A DNA stretch of 64,000 nt, from the NCBI GenBank assembly GCA_019022495.1, contig JAFEKR010000001.1, positions 8,184,001-8,248,000 on the forward strand, written 5' to 3'. Numbering within the stretch: the first letter of the stretch is position 1; each line of letters opens with the position of its first letter. The notes beneath the pieces were generated by a model, which made no database searches, was not told where the DNA came from, and saw only the letters and a list, made by a program, of their open reading frames with translations. This DNA is from Epichloe hybrida (lineage: Eukaryota > Ascomycota > Sordariomycetes > Hypocreales > Clavicipitaceae). Made by a program: the position numbers and the translations under genes. Of this stretch, positions 22,925-34,023 are shown piece by piece.

Positions 22925-23522
22925 CTACCAGCCGTGGATACCATAGCATGTAAGGATGCCGTTCTCATTTGTGAGAATATCGTCTGTCTTCTAGATTAGC
23001 CTAAAAAGTACTTGATTCTCTGTAAACAAGAGACTAACCAAGATCTATGGATGTTTTCCTCAACTTACGCTCCCAATCTTCGCAATTGCAATTATACACT
23101 GCGCTAGTCGAAGACTCCGAGCTAGTAAGGTAGCACGAACGAAAGTCACAGGATCGACCAAAGTTACCACTTGGAAGATAATTAGTAGAAATGCAAAGTA
23201 AATACAAATCTGTTAAGAGTACTTACTCTGGTCTACCTTTTAACACGCCACCTATATTTACAAGGCAGCGATTAAGGTCTATGCCTGAAGATCTCCATCC
23301 GTTATTTACCGTGTCATTTGTTTGCCGACAGGAAACGTCGATAATTTCTCGGAAAGGTCCCTGCAGACTGTGAGAACATGTTTTTGTGAAGTGCTCTCGC
23401 GGCTGCAGTTTGGTAGCAACCTGTCTATCAAGCGTCACGCCTGATAAAACGCCATTGGGAAAAGCCAAGCTAGCACTTTCACTAGCTAGCTGTAGAATAA
23501 AAAAATAAGCGCTTAGCTTCAT
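22925..23522 (-). CDS. Secreted cyanovirin-N-like protein (two CVNH-like halves)
   Basis: Three exons: 23522-23227, 23169-23039 and 22983-22925 (161 residues), introns 57 and 55 bp with GTAAGT and GTTAGT donors. The chosen start at 23522 gives the signal peptide MKLSAYFFILQLASESASLA; an upstream in-frame ATG at 23555 would add 11 residues. The first half reads FTKTCSHSLQ...IDVSCRQTND...SSGIDLNRCLVN. The second, recovered only by splicing, reads NFGRSCDFRSCYLT...YNCNCEDWERKLRKTSIDLDDILTN followed by GILTCYG. The paired C...C...IDL(N/D)..(L/I).N..G pattern is the CVNH signature. It is probably secreted and sugar-binding (family inference). It resembles the 18776 gene, suggesting an expanded family. 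Confidence 0.7.
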
Positions 23523-23650
23523 ATTGATTCTTGAATATACGAGAAAGAAAAGCATGACTGAACTCTTGTCACAGAGTATTAGACCTATCTGTCAAGAATC
23601 GCTTTACTGCATAGGGTGTGTAACTGCATTTCACTTCACAGACCTATAGG

Positions 23651-23831
23651 TGTGAGACCGTTATAATAATGAACTCAGCTATCTAAGCTATCCACCCGTG
23701 GCATAACGAGGCTATATACGAGGAGAAAAGAGGGTCTCTGCCCTAAGTGCCAAGGTCTCGCAGTTAGCCGCGAAGAGGGAAGGCATCGCGATGAAGGTGA
23801 TTACTAAGATATGAGGCTGCTATATCTAACA
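23651..23831 (-). mobile_element. Solo LTR, 181 bp, with target duplication ATAGG
   Basis: On the minus strand it begins TGTTAGATA, contains AGCAGCCTCA and ends TCTCACA. It is flanked by ATAGG at 23646-23650 and 23832-23836, a perfect 5-bp duplication. The same sequence recurs at 25952-26155 and, split, at 26529-33110. TG...CA ends plus a 5-bp duplication identify a solo LTR. Confidence 0.85.
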
Positions 23832-23881
23832 ATAGGTCACCAAATACGGATCCGTACGCATACCGCGTAAGTTTTGCACAA

Positions 23882-24345
23882 ATCAATGTGGAAGCAAATC
23901 TCCTTTAGTTTATTCGTCAATTGGATACTCGCACCTTTTCTCGTGGTTAGTATCTCCACCAATTGTTCAAGTCAAGGTTGGCCCTTGAACCACTAAACAC
24001 TATCGGCTGACATCTGTTAAACAAACTAGCTTGCCTTTGCTTGGGCATTCCACCCTGATAAAAGCGAGCTCCGTATTGGCCTTATTCTCGTCGGACTGCG
24101 GGGAGATGCATTGCTCCCCATGTTCACTATAAACATTGACAAGGAATTAAAAAATGAAAAAGTTTTCTTCAAGTATAAACACTAACACTATTCATCTGGA
24201 AGGCCTCGCCGGCGGCGACGATGAATACTGCGCCATCCTAGTCGCCATTAACTCACTTCTGCATACGGTCCTTTTCGCACCAATGGCCGTCTTCTTCATG
24301 AGTATCATTAGCGGGGAACTAGACACTCTGCTGGGAGCGAGTTAA
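23882..24345 (+). pseudogene. ACR3-type arsenite efflux transporter relic
   Basis: Three pieces resemble consecutive parts of the ACR3/Arr3 arsenite permease: MWKQISFSLFVNWILAPF (from about 23887), then after an intron-like gap LAFAWAFHPDKSELRIGLIL (about 24030-24090), and after disturbed sequence LAGGDDEYCAILVAINSLLH followed by VLFAPMAVFF. The motif with Cys in a membrane segment (YCAILVAINS) is characteristic of ACR3, where it helps As(III)/Sb(III) transport. The 5' part, the middle segment and everything after the last helix are missing or scrambled, so no functional product is expected. The left end lies about 50 bp from a solo LTR. Confidence 0.65.
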
Positions 24346-25131
24346 AGTAGCCTGTTGCCGTAGATTGTATCTTGGCAGAATGTAAGTTATAACTCACAGA
24401 GGTCTGTTTAGTCCGGATATTGCTATGAGAGGGCCTTGTTAGGGGTGTTTCTGTTACGTGGCGTCATGATGCACGCCCATGTGTGATCACTTCACCCGGT
24501 GTAAAGGCTTCAGTCGAGAGCTGGACCAACAGCATATGTTGTGTCTCCATCGCCCCTAATCATATGAAGGACTATCTTGAATCCCGATTTCTTTTATAGC
24601 CACTTTCGTGATTCCGTCTCCTCGTTTTTGATGCATCTACAGCCATCACACACCTCAATGAGAGTATTACAATGCTATCCTATTGATCTGCTAGCAGATA
24701 TCCTGTTCCATACTTGGCTGGCTGAGAGCACTCAGATCGTCCGCCACGACATACAATGATTTCAATTCTGGATCATGATTCACTGTGATAGCTCCTTTAG
24801 AGAGGATTCGACAAACTCAATAAATAGAATATGTTGTACCGAAAAAGTAATTAGACAGACGAAGGAGCGTCATGGCGGCCACCGTGGTTGTATTTTGCGT
24901 TAGGAAAATTCATGATAGAGAGACACAACTAAAGAACGACACCCCTGAATATTCTCCTCTCCATGCCTCCACAAACCCTCTTCGGGCATGAAATTCTCTC
25001 CTTTCCATAAACGTGCCTATTATCTAGTGCACGCTTTGCTCGTAACACTATTTAGCGAGCGCCGGGGCACACGACACGGTTGGGACTATCTCAGGGTTAG
25101 TAATTGAAATAGCATACACCGATATCGAATA
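24346..25131. other. Intergenic, no gene seen
   Basis: No recognisable coding sequence. The rest of the ACR3-like gene is not found here. Confidence 0.5.
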
Positions 25132-25518
25132 TTAGACGCACCGAACATTAGTGCTGACATCTATAACATTATTAGAATATATAGATGACTGCATTTTCAG
25201 ACACTTATACTTACTGCAAGGTTTTCCTGTGCGGCCGCGGCAAGAGCCGTCAGTGCAGCGACGGTTGAACTGCCTACCGCTGGCGAAACGGCCTTGGCAA
25301 TAGCCTCGACGGTTGCAGGTCTGTTTCTTCTAGCGTAAATAAGTACAATAAAGATGTGAGAGACTTACTCCTCTCGCTATTTCGTTGATGGAAAAGTCAC
25401 CATCGGCGAAATCGGCCGCAGAGGTATCGACATCTTCGACACCAGAGTCAACGTCCTCAGCCGGCGCGGCAAGGGCAAGAGCGGAAGTAAAGAGAAGGAC
25501 AGCGGCGAAGAACTTCAT
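25132..25518 (-). CDS. Cationic cysteine-rich secreted peptide precursor with acidic pro-region
   Basis: Signal peptide MKFFAAVLLFTSALALAAPA, then an acidic pro-region of about 30 residues (EDVDSGVEDVDTSAADFADG...), then after a 48-bp intron a strongly basic Cys-rich domain. Exons: 25518-25369, 25320-25215 and 25160-25132 (94 residues). The mature part has six cysteines spaced C-x5-C-x13-C-x4-C-x7-C-x7-C and about nine arginines. An acidic pro-part balancing a cationic Cys-rich peptide is common for antimicrobial peptides (general knowledge); the activity here is not shown. The second intron (54 bp) has no in-frame stop, so retaining it would add 18 residues and two further cysteines. The first intron could also end nine bases earlier (39 bp). 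No family is recognised. Confidence 0.6.
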
Positions 25519-25951
25519 TTTGCTGGTATATAAGAGGTGGTTCTTTAAAGTTGTGAATAAAGCGTTTGCTGTTGCTATTGCTAGTGATAATGATGTTGTT
25601 GCTGTTGGTGATGAAACTGGCAAATTGAGGTGGCATAACACGTATTAATAGCCACTTCTTCGTGGTCACTTGTGATTATGCAGAGAGACTGCAGTATCAA
25701 TCCATGGGCTGATAAAATGCATTGATAAGAAAGAAGCAATCGCCGATGAAATGCACGCATCAGCCTCGTCTTACATGCAGGACACAATTGAGCCGACTAC
25801 AGGACCTTCTCAGCTTTCAATTGGAAGAACAAGAGTTGCAACACTTGGAACCTATGACTATACTCGGTAAGGTTCCAATCTGTGCTGACGATACTGCAGC
25901 GGGCGGTTTGCATACAACCCACCATGTCATCTTGGTAGGTCAGACAAAAAA
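25519..25951. other. Upstream region of the peptide gene
   Basis: It contains TGTTG/TTGCTG short repeats near 25565-25610 in the leader of the minus-strand gene. No other gene seen. Confidence 0.5.
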
Positions 25952-26155
25952 TGTTGGATAATACAGCCTCACATCTAAAGCCACATCTAAAGCATCACTT
26001 CCCTCGCGAGAACTTCCCTCTGTAGTGGCTAACTGCGAGACCTTGGCACTTAGCGCAGACACCCTTTTTACCCTTGTATATAGCCTCCTTTTCGCCATGT
26101 GTGGATAACCTAGATTGCTGAATGTATCATCATTATCTTTCCACACTGTCTCACA
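25952..26155 (+). mobile_element. Solo LTR copy without matching flanks
   Basis: It starts TGTTGGATA, shares ACAGCCTCACATC, GCGAGACCTTGGCACTTAG and the TCTCACA end with the LTR at 23651-23831. The flanking pentamers (AAAAA and CCTTG) do not match, so one end has been altered or it arose by recombination between two elements. The 26299-25940 minus open frame runs through it and is not called. Confidence 0.65.
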
Positions 26156-26528
26156 CCTTGTCCACGATTGTGTATATGTTCTCTTGGGAAGCGACATTGA
26201 CATGTGAACCTTGGCGGCACAGCTGGGTTCAACGCAGATATAGCCTAATGCAAGTGAGGTTATAAGCAAGTATAATCGGGCGGTACTGCGTCGGGCCATT
26301 AGGGAAGCGTTTTAGTTCAAACTCCATGTGCTAGTTATTAGCTGATCTTAGCATCTTACCTTCATAGAGCACTCACTAGTTAATCCGAGGTTGGATCAGC
26401 CGTTCTGAGAAACTTCTTGCGCAACGCTGACTGAGTCAACCCCAGATTGGCAGATGCCGGCATCACTCGCCTATCCACAAGGGTGATTCACTTTCACAGC
26501 GCATCCTGCGTTGATCGTCAATGAGGAA
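26156..26528. other. Spacer between two LTR copies
   Basis: No gene seen in this 373-bp stretch. Confidence 0.5.
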
Positions 26529-26557
26529 TGTTAGATACAGCAGCCTCACATCTTAGG

Positions 26558-26826
26558 TGTTGAGGATATTCACAGCCTCACATCGTAGCCTCAGATATTA
26601 GGCATCAATCTTGTTATCCCCTCTTCGTTTAATAATGTAGCTTCCTGCATCGCGTTTAATATTGCGGTTTATTGCAGGCTTTGTTTAAAGACCTAGATTT
26701 ATTACTTATAGATTTAAAGCTTATAAGCTTCCCTTTTCTCTTCTAGATTACGAATTCCTAGATAGTAATTTAACATTATTATTTTCTCTTCTAATTACTC
26801 TTTGCCTTTATTTACATTATTTTATA
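26558..26826 (+). repeat. 5' LTR of the copia element (269 bp)
   Basis: It starts TGTTGAGGATATTCACAG. It is less RIP-altered at its left end than the 3' copy and more altered at its right end (TTATTTTATA where the 3' LTR has TCATTCCACA). Confidence 0.85.
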
Positions 26827-29800
26827 GGTTATAAGCCTAGCGCTTATAATTATACCCTTACCTTTCTTTTTATTTTTTCCTTTTATCTAACTATTATAGT
26901 CTTATATATAATTATATATCTTTTCCTAATATCTTATTAAAGCAAATTACTTAACTTATAAGGTAGCATAAAGATTTCTCTTCCTTACCTAAAACTAATA
27001 ATACTATATAAGTTAAGATTAGATTAATTATAATTTAGCTTTCTTTTATATATATAAAGCTATAAAAATTTTATATAACTAGGAATTAAATATATAACCT
27101 TTATATATTATTTTTCTAATTTATAAGTATAATAATTTTTCTCTAAGCTATAAACTTATATATTACTTAATACTATATAATCTTTTATAATATATATAAA
27201 AAGTTAATCTTTTCTAGGTAAATCTTAGTAAATAGTAAGCTAGAATAAGATATTTCTTATAAAATTACCTTAGGCACCTAAAACTAATAATCTAGATCTA
27301 TTACTATCTAGGGTAAAGTAATATATAGTAAAGTAAGTAAAGTAAGTATAGTAAATTCTAGGTAAAGCATTACCTTTTAACTAGGCTAAGGTAAAATATT
27401 TTAGGGTATTTAAAAATACCTTTTAGGCTACTTATATTTTTAACTTTATATCTTTATATATTAGTAGCTATATAGTAATTTAATCCTTAGAGAGCTATTA
27501 CTATAACTCCTATTAGACTAAATTAATAATAATTAGTATTAAATATATATAGTAATAGGAGTATATAAATTCTAATATATAACCTTACCTTTCTTTTCCT
27601 ATAGTATAGCTAATATAAGTGCTTCTAGTACTATTCTAGCTACTTAACTAGATTTAACTAAACTTAATAATATTACTAAGATATAGTATATAAGAACTAT
27701 AATTATTATTTCTTTTAAGGGAGTTAAGAACTTTAAGGAATAAGAGATCTTAATCTAAATATAAGTCTATATTATATAACTTATATAATACTTAACTAAA
27801 ATAACTCTATAGTCCTAAGAGACTAATAAGTATTATACTATTCTCTCTTTTATTATATAGTAAAGCCTTTCCTTATAAGTCTAAAAGAATTTAATATATA
27901 TAGGATAAACTAATATAATACTAGTTACTAAAATAATATAATTAATTAAAAGTAATTATAGGTTTAAGGCTAATTTAGCTATTATTAAACTACTATAATA
28001 GTTCTCTTAGTCTAAGAGAGCTAATTTCTCTATAATATAAGCTTAGCTAGACTACTACTAAAACCTTTAGAACTAAATCTATAAGATTAAAAAGATCCCT
28101 AATATTATTTAGGTATTATAAACTATTAAAGTAATTAAAGGCTTAATGCTTAATATTTATAATACTTAGAAAATTAAGGGATTCTCTAAATTAAAGCTTA
28201 TAAAAGAAAGTATACTTACTTACTTAAGATATAAAGCTAATAAGCCTTAAAAGGACTAAAAGGTTAACTATATAACCTAATAAAAGAATAATAAGGATAA
28301 TACTAATATAAAAGGTAAAGGTAAAGCTTTAATAAAGAAAAACAAAACCTCTAAGACTATTAAGCTAGATTATAGTTATTTAATCTCCCCTAGGTAACTA
28401 ATTTATTTAAAGGATAATTATTAGAAACTTTATCTAGAGAAAAGGCCTAATTTAATAAAGAAAAAAAGTAACTTAATTATAACTATTACTACTACCTCTC
28501 TTAATATTATTACTATAGGAAGTAATCTCTCCCTTATAGTAATTAACTAGGACTATTCCTTTTAAATATTAGTAAATTACCTTATAAAGGAAGACTATAT
28601 CCTTAACTCTAGATATAATACTTATATATTTAATATAACTAAATAGTTTACTTATTTAAATACTAATGTAATTACTAGACTAATAATATTAAGTAATAGA
28701 GAATAACTTAATATTAAAGGTATTAGTAATATTAAACTCCCTATTAGCAAAGGCTATCTAAAACTATCTAATGCCTAATAGGCACTAAAGGCTAAAGTTA
28801 ATATAATTTCGCTAGGCTTTCTTAAGTAAGGAGGTGTTATTATAGATGGATTTAAAGATTAATTAATCTTAAAGTCTATAGGTAATACTATTACTTCTTA
28901 TAACTAGAAGTCTAATGTTTTAATATTAATTCTTAGGGAGAAAAAACCTTAATTTAATTTCATAGCCTTATTAAGCAAATCTATTACTAAGAAGGTGGAA
29001 TTTAGCCTCTTATATAAGAGACTTAGGCATATAGGGAAAGAACAAATTATACTAGCCTATAAAGAGGTAGGAATTATAATTAACCTTACCTTCTTAATTA
29101 ACTTCTAGTGCTTAGCTTACCTTTTATTAAAGGCCCCTTAAATAATTTATTAAGAAGACTTTAATAATATAATTACCTTTCTTTCTTATGTATTCTAGGA
29201 CTTTATTAAATATAAGCCTAAAGGCTTTAGAGAGAAAAAGCATATATTATATATAATTAATGCCTATATATGCTTTTACTAGGTAATCCTAACTATTAAT
29301 AAAGCTAGTGTAGTAAAAGTAATTTAAGCTTAGAAAATTACTATTAAGAATATAAGCAATAGCTTTACTATTAAATACTTCTATATAGATAATATAACTA
29401 AATTCCTTAGAGAGAAGTTTAAACTCTTTTATTAGAAGGAAGGAATTATCTATTAAACTAGCGCTCTATATATTCCTACCTATTAAGGCCTTATTAAACA
29501 CGCTAGTTAAACCCTTATAAAGATAGTATAATCCTTAATAATTAAAGCTAAATTACTAGAACTTCTCTAGCTATATGCTATAAAGCATATAGCTAAAATT
29601 ACTAATCTATTACTTATATATAGTAATAAGGATAATTAATCCCCTTAGTAGGCATTATTTAACATACTAGGCCTTAAAAACAACGCCTTAATTTAACACT
29701 TACGTACGTAGGGATGTATTATATATATATATATCCCTAATAAATATCGCGTTTAATTATAGAAGATAGCGCTATAAGCTAAGAAGGGTTAACTTATAGG

Positions 29801-31483
29801 TATAGATAGCCCTAAATATTACCTTTATAAAGTTTAAATCCCTAAAGATTAGAGAATTATATATGTAAGGGATATACGCTTTAATAAGAATATACCTATG
29901 CTTACTAAATTTAAGGCTAATAAGACTATTTATATTATTTAACCTTATTAACCTTTCTTTTGCTAAAGAAAGCTATTATATTATTAATATTTTACCTATA
30001 AAAAATCCTCTTCCCTAGCCTATTAGTAATATTAAATAGAAGAAAGTCTATTTTATAAATACCCCTTTAGTTTCCTTAGAAATAGATAAGAATTACTACT
30101 CTTTTAAGGAGAAAGATAATTCTCTTACTAGGACTAAGCCTTTACTATCTTAAAGCTCTTTTCTAATACCCTTTAAGAGTTCTCCTTAAAGGGACTTTAT
30201 AAGCTAATAATAATAAATTATTAAAGAGAATGCTATTTTCCTAAGGCATTAGCCTAGGGCTTTCCTAGATAAAGAAGCTAAAGAAAATAATAATACTATT
30301 ATTTAATAATAACTTAAACTAGAACCTAAGCCTCTAAGATAATCTCTTTAATCTAATACACGCTAAGATTACCTTAATATTATAATTTCTAGTAAGAAGA
30401 AAGCCCTTTCTCTAGGATTTTATTAATTAAACCTTATAATTTATTATTATAATAATAACCTATATAATAATAAAGTAAAGGAAATCATCACTTTATACGC
30501 GTTCCTAATGCTTAAAGTAGCTAATATAGCTAATATAAAGATTAATATTTTATCTAATTAGTATAAGGCTAAAGCTATAGATAACTATTATAACTTCTAG
30601 AGACTTACTAAAAAGAAAAAACTTCTAAAAATTAATAAAAAAAACTACTAGGACTTAGTCTTTACTCCTAAAGATATAAAGATCTTTAATAGCTAATAGG
30701 TTTACACTATAAAGTACCTAATTAATCTTAACTTATATCTAAAGGTAAGATAGGTTATAAGAGAAAACTAGAATCTAGAGGTCTTTAGTAATAAGGACCT
30801 TTATATAGTAGTAATATACTTAGTTTCTTTATAAGTATTTTATATACTTATTACTACCTTTAACTATAATTAGTAGTAATATAATATTATAAATACCTTC
30901 CTTAATACTAAAGTATAAGGAAATATTTATAATAAATAACCTTATAGTTACTTAAATAGTATAACTAGAGTTTATAAGCTTAAAAGAGCTCTCTATAGCT
31001 TACTTATTTTTTCTCTTTAGTAGCTAAATAATATTACTAAGGAACTTAAATAATAGGGCTTTAAGAGGCTATTAAGTAAACTCTGCATTTTTTAATATAA
31101 TAATATTATACTTTTTCTATACATAAATAACATAATTATTATAGGAAAAACCCTTATAATTATTATAAATATTATTAAGGAATTATAAAAACACTATAAA
31201 TTAAAGTATTTAGGCAATATTAAGCTATTTCTTAGCATTAAATTTGTCTATAATTATGCTAATTACACTATACTTCTTTACTAAAGGCTTTATATATAGA
31301 CTATTATAAAGAAATTTAATATTAATAACCTTAATACTTTAAATATTCTATAGCTTCTAAAAACTATTATTTTAGCTAATTAAAAAGAGCTTAAAATAGT
31401 TTATAACCTCTTTAACTAGGCAAAACACATAGGAAGTTTTAACTAGCTTTTAGTATTTATATAACCTAATATTATATTTATAG

Positions 31484-31968
31484 TGTGTGCCGTGATACGC
31501 GCGCCCATAAACGCGCGTATTCGCGATGACAAGCACAAGGGATACAGGGGATCACAGGGATAAATAACACAACAAGGGATAACGATATTAGTTATCTAGG
31601 CAAAGGGACTATTTAATCTATAAAGAGATTACCTATAGCTAGATTCTTTTAAGGTTCTTTATACATGCCTAACTTTAGATTTTTAACTTAAATACCTAGC
31701 GCTACTATAGCTACTATTATGTTTACCTTAATAAGATAAATTAATAAGATTATTTCCCTAACTTAACTAAAAAGTCACTTCTAATCTAATAGACTATTTA
31801 ATCTAAATTATCTCTATCTGTAGAGACTAATTTAGCTATTATTATAATCGCTGCTATTAAGTTAATTAACCCTTCTAACGTGAGCAGACGTCACTGCTAC
31901 CTACAACCGTGGGCTAGCATCGTGTCTTTTGGGGTGTTGTTTTCCGCTTGACAAAATAGTTAATTAAC
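31484..31968. mobile_element. 485-bp insertion nested in the copia element
   Basis: TTTATAG flanks it at 31477-31483 and 31969-31975. It starts TGTGTGCCGTGATACGCG and ends GTTAATTAAC. Its two ends (31484-31570 and 31876-31955) are GC-rich islands in an otherwise AT-saturated block, while its middle is AT-rich. The class is unclear: a solo LTR is possible, but there is no clear CA end and the duplication length (5-7 bp) depends on the exact boundary. Confidence 0.6.
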
Positions 31969-32675
31969 TTTATAGCGCGAATTTTACACTAAAGCAAGTA
32001 TATGTAAATCTTAAGAAATACCTTTAGTAATATCTTATAGAAGTAAATAATTTAGGAATTATTCTTAGAGAATATAGTTCTTTAAACCCTAAATTAATGC
32101 TTTAAGTAAAGGGATTTAGTAATACCTCTCTTACTAATAACCTAGATATAAGATATTTAACTATAGGGTATATTATAACCCTTACTAAAGAATATATTCT
32201 TTAGTAGTTAAAGAAATAAACTCTTATAGCCCTTAGCTTTATAAAAGCTAAATTTATTAACCTTATACTAACTAGTCTTTTAATGCTCTAGGTTACTTAA
32301 CTTCTTAATAACTTTAGGATTAAGTAATTACGCCTATTATTACTATTTATAGATAGCTAGAATATAAAAGCTAATATACTTAATAAGAAGCATAAGGGAT
32401 AAACTTATTATATTAATTTACGCTATAAATAGATTATATAAAAAGCTTATTAAGGGGATTTTTATCTCTAATAGATTAGCACTAAATAAATAATTACTAA
32501 TGGATTTATAAAAGGTCTAGAATATATTAAATATAGTGATTTTATATGCTTTCTTTAAATAATAAAGGCTAAGGACTTTATAAAGGGAGATATTTTAGAA
32601 GCTTTATAAATAACCTTAATTTTTTACTTTTCTTTTCTTTCTCTTATTACTAGCTAGATATACTACTAGGGGCAG

Positions 32676-32944
32676 TATTAAGGATATTTATAGCCTTATA
32701 TTATAGCCTTAGATATTAGGTATTACTCTTATTATCCCCTCTTTATTTAATAATATAGCTTCCTATATTATATTTAATATCGCAGTTTATTATAGGCTTT
32801 GTTTAAAGACCTAGATTTATTACTTATAGATTTAAAGCTTATAAGCTTCCCTTTTCTCTTCTAGATTACGAATTCCTAGATAGCAATTTGACATCATTAT
32901 CTTCTCTTCTGACCACTCTTTGCCTCCGTCTGCATCATTCCACA
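32676..32944 (+). repeat. 3' LTR of the copia element (269 bp)
   Basis: Same length as the 5' LTR. The left half carries C-to-T/G-to-A changes (TATTAAGGATATTTATAG) while the right end is intact (CCGTCTGCATCATTCCACA). The mirror-image pattern between the two LTRs suggests RIP spread outward from the interior and faded at the outer edges. Confidence 0.85.
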
Positions 32945-33175
32945 TTAGGCATCAGTATCGCGATGTCTTCTCTCTTCGAGGATTTATTGCGAGACCTCGG
33001 CACTTAGGGCAAAGACCCTCTTTTTCCCTCGTGAATAGCCTCGTTGTGCCACGTATGTGGATAGCTTAGATAGCTGAATTCATCATCATCACTTTCCACA
33101 CCGTCTCAAAAGGAAAGCCATCCTTCGGGATTTGCCCGGTCTGCGCCTTGGCCCCCTGAAAGGTACCATATTGAT

Positions 33176-33420
33176 CTCTTTGGTGCCCATAAGGCTACAC
33201 TTGCGTACCGACCCACTCTTTCTGGGTGGCAAAAGGGGGTGACCCGCGATGCACTTAATTATCATAGGACATGCAATATAGCTCTTTATAACTTAGATGT
33301 TAACTAGTACTTATATTATAATATGAATTAGTATATGCTAGAAGTACCTCAAATAGCGATGTTTCTATTGGCTAATAGCCCTTGTCGGTACGCAAGTGTA
33401 GCCCTATTGGCAGCAAAGAG
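33176..33420. mobile_element. MITE-like element, copy 1 (245 bp)
   Basis: The ends are inverted repeats of about 38 bp: CTCTTTGGTGCCCATAAGG... at the left and the reverse complement of CTCTTTGCTGCCAATAGGG... at the right, both continuing CTACACTTGCGTACCGAC. There is no coding capacity. The interior is AT-rich and unlike copy 2. Confidence 0.75.
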
Positions 33421-33732
33421 CTATGTGGTTACCAATGATGGTATTCTTCAGTAATCTAGCTCCCACGTCTCCGTAGTAATGTTACCTTACATTACGTAAG
33501 CTATTCTCCGCACTAACACCCCGCAGAGTCACACAGAGACAGAGCTTTCATCGATGATTGGCCGCCACTGTGCAGCAACAGACACACAGCCTTCTTGTCG
33601 CCTCAAGGCAGCAAATGTTGTGTGGTACAGCACCATTCATTCTTCTGGGTATTAAGCGTCGCCCACATTCTCATCAAAGCAACATTTTCTCTTTCCCGGT
33701 CTCAAACTCTGTTGACTCCTCTGATCCCCGTC
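33421..33732. other. Upstream region of the small gene
   Basis: Promoter or 5' UTR candidate; no other gene seen. Confidence 0.45.
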
Positions 33733-34023
33733 ATGTCTTCCGGATCCGAAACAACCAAGACAGGCCAGCAAGAGACCGCCGCCCGAGGCTCAAGTCGAAG
33801 GGAGATGTCTGGTATGCCTCCCAGGTTGTCGCCACCAAAGGTATTGTGAATTGCTAACGAAAAAGAACTCACATCAGATGAAGAGACTCCGGATATCATG
33901 CCGGACAGAACACTGTCTCCCGAGGAGGCTGAAGCCGACTATCAGGCGCAGCTAGCTCTTCTCCGCCAACAGACCGCAGAGTACGAAGCAAGCCAACAGG
34001 CTGCTAAAGAGGACGAGAAGTGA
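33733..34023 (+). CDS. Small acidic hypothetical protein
   Basis: Two exons, 33733-33811 and 33878-34023, with a 66-bp intron (GTATGC donor, GCTAAC branch, CATCAG acceptor), giving 74 residues. Exon 1 is Ser/Thr/Arg-rich (MSSGSETTKTGQQETAARG). Exon 2 is acidic then helical and Gln/Ala/Glu-rich (TLSPEEAEADYQAQLALLRQ ... AAKEDEK), suggesting a short coiled coil. No signal peptide or known domain. It lies between the two MITE copies. It may be a real small nuclear or cytosolic protein. The clean splice supports it. Confidence 0.55.

Larger units (their letters stand above)
26558..32944 (+). mobile_element. Ty1/copia-type LTR retrotransposon, RIP-degraded
   Basis: A 6387-bp element with two 269-bp LTRs (26558-26826 and 32676-32944), flanked by the 5-bp duplication TTAGG (26553-26557 and 32945-32949). 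A purine tract (CTAGGGGCAG) precedes the 3' LTR. The interior is very AT-rich with stop codons in every frame, as expected after RIP (C-to-T change on both strands). A reverse-transcriptase active-site remnant is visible at about 31111-31145 (plus strand), where the two catalytic Asp codons read Asn. It lies in the last third, which fits the copia order gag-protease-integrase-RT-RNase H. A zinc-knuckle remnant lies near 28366-28420. No coding capacity remains. Confidence 0.85.
26529..33110 (+). mobile_element. Solo LTR (same family as 23651-23831) split by a copia element
   Basis: The LTR starts at 26529 (TGTTAGATACAGCAGCCTC...), runs 29 bp to TTAGG, and resumes at 32945 with TTAGGCATCAG...GCGAGACCTCGGCACTTAGG, ending near 33110 (TCTCAAA). 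AGGAA occurs at 26524-26528 and at 33111-33115, a perfect target duplication for the interrupted LTR. Without the inserted copia element its length would be about 190 bp, matching the other copies. Confidence 0.8.

Noticed and set aside
25940..26299. Secreted-looking minus frame (MARRSTARLYLLITSLAL...)
   Set aside because: It runs through a solo LTR, so the later two thirds are repeat sequence.
26827..32675. Search for a surviving protein in the copia interior
   Set aside because: Every frame is closed by RIP-type stops; only motif remnants remain.
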